Shown piece by piece: positions 16,144-21,981 of a DNA stretch of 21,981 nt (position 1 is its first letter; every line of letters begins with the position of its first letter). A program made the translations under genes and the position numbers. Where the stretch lies: assembly GCA_045562575.1 (NCBI GenBank), contig JBJKVQ010000035.1:1-21981 (forward strand), in the 5' to 3' direction. The notes beneath the pieces are model-generated. The model was not told the DNA's origin and made no database searches. It was given only the letters and a program-made list of their open reading frames with translations. The stretch comes from UBA6952 sp045562575 (GTDB lineage: Bacteria; Chloroflexota; Dehalococcoidia; Lucifugimonadales; UBA6952).

Positions 16144-17415
16144 TTAGAATTTTTTTAAATTTTTTATTACTCTGGTTTTGGTAATTTTTATTTGTTCAAT
16201 TCTTACATTTTTCATTTCGGTAATCTCAAAACGATAATTTTCATGCATAAATGAATCACCTACCGAAGGAATATTTCCATAGTTGTACAATACAAAACCT
16301 GCAATGGTTTCATAATCACCATCTGGAATAGTAAGGTCTATAGTATCTGATATGTCTTCGATCCGTGTTGCTCCATCTATAAGAAAAGTATTTTCTCCTA
16401 ATTCCTCAATTTCATTTGCGATTAACTGACCTTCCTCGCCAACTTTTCCAACTATTTCTTCCATTAACATTTCAAGAGTAATTAATCCTGCTAATCCACC
16501 AAATTCATCTGCTAACAATGCGATTTTATATCCATATAATCTCATTTCAGTGAATAATTCACTAACTAATTTTGTTTCTGGTACAAAATATACAGGTCTT
16601 TGAAAATCAACCACTATTGATTTGTCAGTTATAGTTTTTTCACTCAAACCTGTCAAAATGTCTTTAGCAGAAATTGTTCCAGTAATATTCTCAATGTCTC
16701 CTAAATATACTGGAAAGCGTGAATGAGTATGATTTTTATAAATTGCTAGAAAAGTTTCTAAGGTAGATGTTTGATCTATAGCAATGATTTCAGTTCTAGG
16801 AGTCATTACTTCAAAAAGTTTCGTGTCATTAAATTTGAAAACACGTTCAAGCATTTGTGCTTCACTTGCATCAGCCTCTCCAATTTGTTGCCTTTCATCA
16901 ATTAAAGCTAATATTTCCTCTTCTGTAATTATTGATGCATCTCTTATACCAAATAAGCGCCCTGTAATTTTACTAATTCTTTCAAGAAACCATACAAAGG
17001 GGAAAAAAAGATAGGACACTTTTTTTAAAGCCTTAACTGCTAGTAGAGCTACCTTCTCAGAGTTACGAACCGCAATGGTTTTGGGTATAGTTTCGCTAAA
17101 TATGAGAAGCAAAATCGATATTAAAACTGTAGCAATTAATACTGAGATAGAATTTGGTATATCACTTTGTTGAAATATAGAAATTACAAGGGCTGTTCCA
17201 ATAGACGCAGCTGCAGTGTTAACAATATTATTACCTGTAAGTACTGTTGCAAGTAGTTTTTCAGGGTGTTCAAGTAATCTTGCGATCTCTTCTGCACCAC
17301 TAATTTTATCCTTAACAAGCTTTGCAAGTCTTCCACGTTGAAGGGATAAGAAAGCAGCCTCAGATCCAGAAAAAAAGGCAGATAATAAAAGCGATACTAT
17401 TAGTAGTATGACCAT
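16144..17415 (-). CDS. CNNM/CBS/CorC-HlyC family membrane protein (putative Mg/Co transporter)
   Basis: This protein has the three-part HlyC/CorC architecture. A CNNM (DUF21) membrane domain spans about 1-150, with hydrophobic segments near 2-22, 55-80, 90-113 and 130-147. A paired CBS domain lies at about 205-325 (MTPRTEI near 204-210, the ADEFGG motif at 302-307). A CorC_HlyC domain is at about 335-415. Relatives in other bacteria act in Mg2+ or Co2+ efflux; some are annotated as hemolysins without direct proof. It is the promoter-proximal partner of tilS. The ATG at 17415 has no SD. AAGGAG at 17440-17445 stands 6 nt before an in-frame ATA at 17433, which would add six residues (initiator-Asp-Gly-Asn-Ile-Thr). 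I kept the ATG as the canonical start. Confidence 0.92.
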   Translation of the reverse strand: MVILLIVSLLLSAFFSGSEAAFLSLQRGRLAKLVKDKISGAEEIARLLEHPEKLLATVLTGNNIVNTAAASIGTALVISIFQQSDIPNSISVLIATVLISILLLIFSETIPKTIAVRNSEKVALLAVKALKKVSYLFFPFVWFLERISKITGRLFGIRDASIITEEEILALIDERQQIGEADASEAQMLERVFKFNDTKLFEVMTPRTEIIAIDQTSTLETFLAIYKNHTHSRFPVYLGDIENITGTISAKDILTGLSEKTITDKSIVVDFQRPVYFVPETKLVSELFTEMRLYGYKIALLADEFGGLAGLITLEMLMEEIVGKVGEEGQLIANEIEELGENTFLIDGATRIEDISDTIDLTIPDGDYETIAGFVLYNYGNIPSVGDSFMHENYRFEITEMKNVRIEQIKITKTRVIKNLKKF

Positions 17416-17439
17416 TGTAATATTACCGTCTATGATTTA

Positions 17440-17445
17440 CTCCTT
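17440..17445 (-). promoter_or_regulatory. Full SD site pointing to an ATA start for the CNNM gene
   Basis: AAGGAG, TAAATC, then ATA on the minus strand gives textbook spacing, and the ATA is in frame with the CNNM gene six codons before its first ATG. An in-frame TAA within that spacer excludes a longer canonical start. The ATG itself is 25 nt from the SD. Confidence 0.5.
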
Positions 17446-17486
17446 AAACCATTTGCGATATTCATTTGATAATTATTCTTTTGGGC

Positions 17487-17514
17487 ATTATACATCATGT
17501 TTATTTATAGTCAT
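17487..17514 (-). promoter_or_regulatory. Putative promoter of the CNNM-tilS operon
   Basis: On the minus strand ATGACT (17514-17509, four of six bases of the -35 consensus) is separated by 16 nt from a perfect TATAAT (17492-17487). The start would fall near 17480, giving a leader of about 50 nt that contains the AAGGAG. Confidence 0.5.
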
Positions 17515-17533
17515 AATAAATACTATTATTGTG

Positions 17534-17562
17534 TAGTTATGCATACATTTGTTTTGTATAAT
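17534..17562 (+). promoter_or_regulatory. Putative promoter of the SDR-SDR-MFS operon
   Basis: A perfect TATAAT at 17557-17562 is preceded at 17 nt by a weak -35 (TAGTTA, 17534-17539). Transcription would start near 17569, about 37 nt before the ATG. The strong AGGGGG SD follows at normal spacing. The two divergent -10 regions (TGTATAAT on each strand) form an 8-bp inverted repeat 62 bp apart. Confidence 0.45.
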
Positions 17563-17605
17563 ACGTTGGCAATTTTAATTATTATTAACAAAAAGGGGGT
17601 CCATA

Positions 17606-18526
17606 ATGTCTGGCAGATTTGCTGATCAGGTAGCTGTTGTATCTGGTGGAGGAAGAGGCATTGGAAGAGCAGTAGCTTTATTATTAGCTGAAGAAGGAGC
17701 TTCAGTAGTTGTAAATGACTTAGGATGCGAAATTGATGGTACTGGAAGTTCCCCAGTTTTTGCAGACCAAGTAGTAAAAGAAATTACTGATAAAGGCGGC
17801 AAAGCTGTTGCATCATACGAAGATGTTTCATTGATGGCAGGTGGAGAAGCTATAGTACAGAAAGCAGTAGATACCTATGGTCAATTGGATATATTGATTA
17901 ATAGTGTTGGTGTTAGAAGAGACGAAATGATTTTTAATATGAGACCTGAAGATTTTGAAGCTGTAATACAAAATTCCCTCAAATCATATTTTACTACCTC
18001 AAAATATGCATGTATTTTATTTCGACAACAGAGATATGGGCGCATAGTAAACTTGACATCTGATGCCGGTTTAGGTGAGATTGGTATGTCAAATTATTCT
18101 GCAGCTACTGAAGGTATTGTTGGTATGACAAGAACAATAGCGAGAGATATGGGTAGGTATGGAGTTACATGTAATGCAGTTTCTCCAGTTGCAAAAACTA
18201 GATTATTCCCAGGAAGTGTAGATTCATATAGAACTTCAGGAATTTATCCAACTCCAGATGATAGAGCAGGATTAGGTTTAAAAGAACCTGGAATAGGTTG
18301 GTCAGATGACAATTCTCCAGAAGATCCTGCAAATGTGGCACCATTAGTTGCTTATTTAGCTGGCGAAGGTTCTCCTAATGCCAATGGTTATGTATTTGGA
18401 GTTCGAGGCGGTGATATATATTTGTATACTAACCCAGAAGTCGAAAGAGCTATATATCACGAAAAAGTTTTTTCAATGGATGAATTAGATGATTTAGTAC
18501 CAAGAATTATATCTTTTGATATGTAG
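17606..18526 (+). CDS. SDR-family protein lacking the catalytic lysine
   Basis: This 306-residue protein has the SDR Rossmann fold and resembles the dehydrogenase domain of peroxisomal multifunctional enzyme 2 (HSD17B4), with the VVVND-G-x4-G-x-G insert at 34-47. The cofactor loop SGGGRGIG is at 13-20. In the active site S152 and Y164 are kept. The lysine of YxxxK is T168, and S124 stands where family members have Asn or His. The usual NAG motif reads NSVG. Loss of Lys should badly impair ordinary NAD(P)H-dependent ketoreduction or alcohol oxidation, so it may be a structural or regulatory partner or do other chemistry. It starts with an ATG after a strong AGGGGG SD and heads an operon whose next gene is an intact paralogue 40 nt away. 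Confidence 0.85.
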   Translation: MSGRFADQVAVVSGGGRGIGRAVALLLAEEGASVVVNDLGCEIDGTGSSPVFADQVVKEITDKGGKAVASYEDVSLMAGGEAIVQKAVDTYGQLDILINSVGVRRDEMIFNMRPEDFEAVIQNSLKSYFTTSKYACILFRQQRYGRIVNLTSDAGLGEIGMSNYSAATEGIVGMTRTIARDMGRYGVTCNAVSPVAKTRLFPGSVDSYRTSGIYPTPDDRAGLGLKEPGIGWSDDNSPEDPANVAPLVAYLAGEGSPNANGYVFGVRGGDIYLYTNPEVERAIYHEKVFSMDELDDLVPRIISFDM

Positions 18527-18566
18527 AAAGATGTAATGATACTAACAATAGAAATGGAGTTAGAAA

Positions 18567-19502
18567 ATGGGAAATAGATTAGAAGGAAAAGTGGCAATTG
18601 TAACTGGTGGCGGCGGCGGAATTGGTCGCGGTGTATGTAGGTTACTTGCTGAAGAAGGTGCATCTGTTGTAGTTAATGACGTTGGGGGCGCTGTAGATGG
18701 ATCTGGAGCTTCAACTGGCCCAGCAGATGAACTAGTATCAGAAATCAAGGAGAATGGTGGCATAGCTGTTTCAAATTATGACACTATAGCAACTATGGAA
18801 GGTGCTGGGAAGCTTGTTCAAGCTGCCATAGATAATTTTGGCCAGGTAGATATATTAATGCACGTTGCAGGTATTCTTCGTGACAGAATGGTTTTTAATA
18901 TGACAGAAGAAGAATGGGATGCAGTTCTATCAGTACATTTATATGGAGCATTTAATACGGTTAAACAAGTAGTACCACACTTAATTGAACAAAGGTCTGG
19001 AAGAATCATCATTTTTTCTTCTGGTTCTGGACTTGGTAATTCTGGACAAACTAATTATGCTGCTGCAAAGGAAGGACAAGTAGGATTTGTTCGATCTCTT
19101 TCACGAGAATTGGCTCCTTTTAATATTACAGTAAATGCTGTATACCCTGGAGGAGATACAAGAATGACCGGCAGTATACCTGATTCAGCTTTAGAAATAC
19201 GAGCACAAAGAGGTATCTCTAGTCGAAGAACTGTACCTACAAAAGAATTATGGGAACCAAGACATCCTGACAGAAATGCACCTAAAGCTGTGTATTTATG
19301 TACTGATGCCGCAGAAAATATAACAGGTGAAGTAATAGGAACATCTGGTCCTCCTATGACTCTATATACCCCTAGACACGTTTCTAGAGTAATTCATAGC
19401 GATTCCCCTTGGACTTTAGATCAATTAGAAGTCATGATGCCAAATGCATTAACAGATGGAATACCAAATCCTGCACCAGCAGTACAACCAGAAGAAAAAT
19501 AA
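18567..19502 (+). CDS. SDR-family dehydrogenase, HSD17B4/MFE-2-like
   Basis: This 311-residue SDR is homologous along its length to the gene just upstream. The cofactor loop TGGGGGIG is at 13-20, the VVVND-G-x4-G-x-G insert at 34-47, and AGILRDR at 101-107. A full catalytic set is present: S152, Y164 and K168 (YAAAK), with H124 in the position where MFE-2-type enzymes have VHL. By family it would oxidise a 3-hydroxyacyl-CoA or hydroxysteroid-like alcohol, or reduce the ketone, with NAD(P). The D39 after VVVN suggests NAD preference, as usual in that family. GGAG lies 7 nt before the ATG. It is cytoplasmic with no membrane segment. The same numbering in both SDRs makes a heteromeric pair plausible but unproven. 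Confidence 0.9.
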   Translation: MGNRLEGKVAIVTGGGGGIGRGVCRLLAEEGASVVVNDVGGAVDGSGASTGPADELVSEIKENGGIAVSNYDTIATMEGAGKLVQAAIDNFGQVDILMHVAGILRDRMVFNMTEEEWDAVLSVHLYGAFNTVKQVVPHLIEQRSGRIIIFSSGSGLGNSGQTNYAAAKEGQVGFVRSLSRELAPFNITVNAVYPGGDTRMTGSIPDSALEIRAQRGISSRRTVPTKELWEPRHPDRNAPKAVYLCTDAAENITGEVIGTSGPPMTLYTPRHVSRVIHSDSPWTLDQLEVMMPNALTDGIPNPAPAVQPEEK

Positions 19503-19535
19503 TTTTTTTGTTGTAATTGTGAGTTAGGGGTGTAG

Positions 19536-20801
19536 TTGATTACAAAATCATTTTATGATCTAAGGCCATGGTTTGTTGCTTTTTCTGGAATGGCTCTACT
19601 TTGTTTGCTTATAGGACTTAATACTCAATGTATGGGGTTGTTTTTTATAGCTTTAGAACAAGAATTTCGATGGAGTAGAGCATTGATATCTGGTGCCTTT
19701 TCCGTTGTAAGAATTGAAGGTAGTTTTCTTGGTCCCATTGAAGGTTTTTTAGCCGATAAGTTCGGACCAGATACAATGATCTTAATTGGTGGAGTTATAA
19801 CATCCATTGGATTTGTAATATTAGGCCTAGTTCAAAGTCCTTTAATGTTTTATATATCATTACTAGTAATTACTGCTGGAGTTGGTCTTGGAAGCTTCAT
19901 ACCTGTTACTACATCAGTAAATTGGTGGTTTAAAAAACATCGGAATACAGGTCTTGGAATAGCAATGGCAGGGGTTCCTGCAGGTGCAGCACTACTTTTA
20001 CCTTTAGTTACTATCTTAATTGAAATATATAATTGGAGATCTACTGCCTATATTTTGGCCGCAGCAACATTTATTGTTTGTGTTCCATTGAGCCAGGTTA
20101 TGAGAAAACCAAAAGTTATTGAAGATAATAGCTCTCAGGATAGTAAATCTATTAATAGTCAATCTGTTTCTATTGAAGATGATTTTTCATTAAAACAAGC
20201 AATGAAAACTTCAGCTTTTTGGATAATTCCAAGTGTTCATGCTTTAAATGGATTTACAACGCACGCTGTTTATGTCCATGGTCTTATAAGACTTACAGAT
20301 GCCGGTTTTTCTATAGCAATAGCATCTACGGTATTTGCTATATATGGTTTTATTGAGATATTAATGCGTGTATTTGGTAGTTTTATAGGAGATTTGATTG
20401 ATAAAAGACATGCAATTTGGATCTTTTGTGCAATTCAAGGGTTAGGGGTAGTTTTTCTTGGATTGATTCCAGATGTATCAGAAAATTCTTCAACAGCAAT
20501 TATGATGGCTTATTTATTTGCAATAACCTTTGCAATAGGGCATGGAGGAAGAGGCCCAGCAATAGTTGCTATTAGAGGAGAATATTTTGGTAGAGCAAAT
20601 TTCGGTAAAATTATGGGTGTAGGAAGCTTTATTACAAGTTTAACTGGTATAATCACCCCCATAGCTCTTGGCTATTATTTTGATCAAGTTGGAGATTATA
20701 TAATACCTTTTATTATATGTGGCCTATTAACAGGTTTTGGAGGGCTTTTGATATTATTTGCAAAAAAACCTAATTTAGTTCAAGAAAGTGAAACAGATTA
20801 A
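19536..20801 (+). CDS. MFS transporter, monocarboxylate/oxalate-formate antiporter-like
   Basis: This 421-residue hydrophobic protein has the 12-helix layout of the major facilitator superfamily: two six-helix halves joined by a polar loop (about 190-220). Helix 1 is near 13-38, and the loop after helix 2 contains GFLADKFGPD (an MFS loop 2-3 signature variant). The NWWFKKHRNTGLGIAMAG region after helix 4 resembles the OFA/monocarboxylate group of carriers. The pre-helix-7 segment (DDFSLKQAMKTSAFW) is also typical of that group. It would sit in the cytoplasmic membrane and move an organic anion. The start is TTG at 19536 with GGGG 5 nt upstream. It follows the SDR pair by 33 nt, so the substrate may be what those enzymes oxidise; this is inference. 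Confidence 0.87.
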   Translation: MITKSFYDLRPWFVAFSGMALLCLLIGLNTQCMGLFFIALEQEFRWSRALISGAFSVVRIEGSFLGPIEGFLADKFGPDTMILIGGVITSIGFVILGLVQSPLMFYISLLVITAGVGLGSFIPVTTSVNWWFKKHRNTGLGIAMAGVPAGAALLLPLVTILIEIYNWRSTAYILAAATFIVCVPLSQVMRKPKVIEDNSSQDSKSINSQSVSIEDDFSLKQAMKTSAFWIIPSVHALNGFTTHAVYVHGLIRLTDAGFSIAIASTVFAIYGFIEILMRVFGSFIGDLIDKRHAIWIFCAIQGLGVVFLGLIPDVSENSSTAIMMAYLFAITFAIGHGGRGPAIVAIRGEYFGRANFGKIMGVGSFITSLTGIITPIALGYYFDQVGDYIIPFIICGLLTGFGGLLILFAKKPNLVQESETD

Positions 20802-20806
20802 TAATT

Positions 20807-21682
20807 ATGATTGAAAAATATAATTGGTTAGAATTATTTATAAACATGTATCAAGAATTAAATATTATAGTTAAAACTTTGTCTTCACAAGGAAAAGGGA
20901 GAAGTGTTATTGGCAATGTTGCTGGTCGTGATCCAAAAGAAGATAGATTTTTAGAGATTGATAAAATATGTGAAGATCACATTATTAGCTATATAAAGAA
21001 TTCACCTTACTCTATAGAAGTTTATTCTGAACATGGACACTTTATAACGAAACCACAAGAAAAAGTAAGCTTTATTATGTCAGTAGATCCGTTTGATGGT
21101 ACATCATTATACAAAACTGGAATACCCGCAGAATGGTGGTCAGTACTAACAATATATAATCCTATAACATTGAAACCAGTTTGCGCTGCAGCTATAGATT
21201 TTATTCGTGAAGATTTTTATTATTCTGAAGATGGAATATTTAAATATTGTAATCTTGGAGATAATAAATTTATTGATGTTGAGCTGGAGCCAAAAAACGA
21301 TTTGGAATCTGGATTAGTTTTAGCTACTTATACAATGAGTCCAAACTACTTTTTACTCTGGAGTGAAAAAAGTAAAAAGCTTTTAAAAAGCTTGAATAAT
21401 TTGAGTAACCCTCCAAGAATATGGCCAAACGGTGGCTCGTGCATATATCCTTGGATGGGCAGAGGATTGGTCGATATTTATTTGATGTTTGATGAACCAA
21501 ACGGAGAAGTTAATCCAGGATTGGGATTTATAACCCCAAAAAACTTCTGTGTTTATGAGATTACCGAGGAAAAAAAGTTAGTAGAATATTCTTTTATACC
21601 AGAATCAAGTGATAAAAAAATAAAATCTTTTATAGCTTCCACTAATCAAAAGCTGGTAGAAGCTATAATTGATTTATTATAA
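20807..21682 (+). CDS. Inositol monophosphatase/FBPase-superfamily protein
   Basis: This 291-residue protein keeps the main metal-site motifs of the Mg-dependent, Li-sensitive phosphatase superfamily: E75 in YSEHGH, and D94-P-F-D97-G-T-S matching DP(I/L)DGT. The second half has WPNGGSC (206-212, matching the GSxAL region) and GLVDIY (220-225). Aligned to human IMPA1, the third-metal Asp of WDVA falls on E234 in GEVN, a conservative change that could alter activity. The DGT motif itself ends in Ser-Leu-Tyr in place of the usual Thr-Asn-Phe. It starts 5 nt after the MFS stop without a clear SD, so it is probably coupled. The likely reaction is hydrolysis of a sugar or inositol phosphate (or PAP); the substrate is unknown. 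Confidence 0.78.
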   Translation: MIEKYNWLELFINMYQELNIIVKTLSSQGKGRSVIGNVAGRDPKEDRFLEIDKICEDHIISYIKNSPYSIEVYSEHGHFITKPQEKVSFIMSVDPFDGTSLYKTGIPAEWWSVLTIYNPITLKPVCAAAIDFIREDFYYSEDGIFKYCNLGDNKFIDVELEPKNDLESGLVLATYTMSPNYFLLWSEKSKKLLKSLNNLSNPPRIWPNGGSCIYPWMGRGLVDIYLMFDEPNGEVNPGLGFITPKNFCVYEITEEKKLVEYSFIPESSDKKIKSFIASTNQKLVEAIIDLL

Positions 21683-21702
21683 ATTCTTAAAAAACGTTAG
21701 AA

Positions 21703-21876
21703 CTATTTTAATTTGTCAGCTTCTGCTTTACCAAGAATTCTGAACATAGTGTATTGTTGTCCATCAACTGTGGCAACTGCCCTAGCGGCAGGTCGACCAT
21801 TTTTCATTGTTACTAGCGTAACATCTTTGTCGTCAACTTCAACAGATTTTCTAAGTTTTAAGTTATAGAATTTCAT
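21703..21876 (-). CDS. Small DUF5679-like protein without zinc cysteines
   Basis: This is a 57-residue protein starting at the ATG 21874-21876, with AAAGGTGG 7 nt upstream. A longer in-frame extension to 21954 begins with hydrophobic residues, has no SD, and runs over the probable promoter, so I rejected it. The stretch VTMKNGRPA near residues 22-30 and the MFRI near 45-48 closely resemble DUF5679 domain proteins, as I recall that family. The two Cys pairs that make a zinc ribbon there are replaced (no Cys in the whole protein). Function is unknown even for the parent family. It faces the IMPase gene tail to tail, with 20 nt between. Confidence 0.7.
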   Translation of the reverse strand: MKFYNLKLRKSVEVDDKDVTLVTMKNGRPAARAVATVDGQQYTMFRILGKAEADKLK

Positions 21877-21932
21877 AGCTATACCACCTTTTTGTAAATT
21901 AAAAAAAATAAAGAACAGCTCGTATCTAATTA

Positions 21933-21962
21933 AGTAGACAATATGAATAGCCACATTGTCAA
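21933..21962 (-). promoter_or_regulatory. Promoter with a spanning inverted repeat, upstream of the small gene
   Basis: On the minus strand a perfect TTGACA (21962-21957) is followed after 18 nt by TCTACT (21938-21933, four of six of -10). GACAAT at 21937-21942 and ATTGTC at 21955-21960 form a perfect 6-bp inverted repeat reaching from the -35 into the -10, which could be an operator. The leader would be about 50 nt. Confidence 0.45.
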
Positions 21963-21981
21963 GTTTTCTGGGTATTAAACC

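Noticed and set aside
21683..21702. Possible hairpin TTCT...AGAA between the IMPase and DUF5679-like genes
   Set aside because: Only four complementary base pairs around a 10-nt loop, which is expected by chance in such AT-rich DNA.
21877..21954. 26-residue N-terminal extension of the small DUF5679-like protein
   Set aside because: It has no SD, a hydrophobic composition unlike the rest, and would begin upstream of the probable transcription start. AAAGGTGG marks the internal ATG as the start.

Overview
The window is about 22 kb of AT-rich bacterial DNA (roughly one third G+C by eye). It is densely coding, with short intergenic gaps, TTG and GTG starts alongside ATG, and ordinary Shine-Dalgarno (SD) sites. 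It mixes housekeeping genes (tRNA charging and modification, purine synthesis) with catabolic-looking accessory genes (duplicated FAD dehydrogenases, an SDR pair, an MFS carrier). An acyl-ACP desaturase-like di-iron protein, HSD17B4-like SDRs and a DUF5679-like small protein would fit a low-GC, possibly marine Chloroflexota (SAR202/Dehalococcoidia-like) genome. That assignment is inference and no marker here proves it. I saw no tRNA, rRNA, CRISPR array, IS element or phage gene, and no gene-free stretch longer than about 190 bp.

Layout. 1-1943 (minus): an acyl-ACP desaturase cut off by the window edge, with a palindromic operator over an extended -10 promoter, and upstream of it the tRNA uridine hydroxylase trhO. 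2102-5084 (plus): two tandem 492-residue FAD dehydrogenases with a 1504-bp repeat period; the last 446 bp of homology is identical. 5081-9727 (minus): lysS, a Nudix hydrolase and serS as a tightly coupled operon, then a glycerophosphodiester phosphodiesterase whose stop overlaps the second FAD gene. 9850-14666 (plus): purF-purM-purH plus a family 2 glycosyltransferase. A 21-bp palindrome closes that operon tail to tail against tilS. 14678-17415 (minus): tilS and a CNNM/CBS/CorC membrane protein. 17606-21682 (plus): two tandem SDRs, an MFS carrier and an inositol-monophosphatase-like protein, read as one operon. 21703-21876 (minus): a 57-residue DUF5679-like protein without zinc cysteines.

How the genes fit. 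purF, purM and purH supply three steps of de novo IMP synthesis. lysS, serS, tilS and trhO all serve tRNA charging or anticodon modification. The SDR-SDR-MFS-IMPase operon looks like uptake and oxidation of an unknown organic substrate; one SDR lacks the catalytic lysine while its neighbour keeps it, suggesting a possible catalytic/non-catalytic pair. The duplicated FAD dehydrogenases could take part in similar dehydrogenation chemistry, but no substrate can be read from the sequence. The points most worth a second look are the gene-converted FAD pair, the Lys-less SDR beside an intact one, the Rex/CRP-like operator of the desaturase, two genes whose best SD sites point to non-canonical ATA starts, and the cysteine-less DUF5679 relative.
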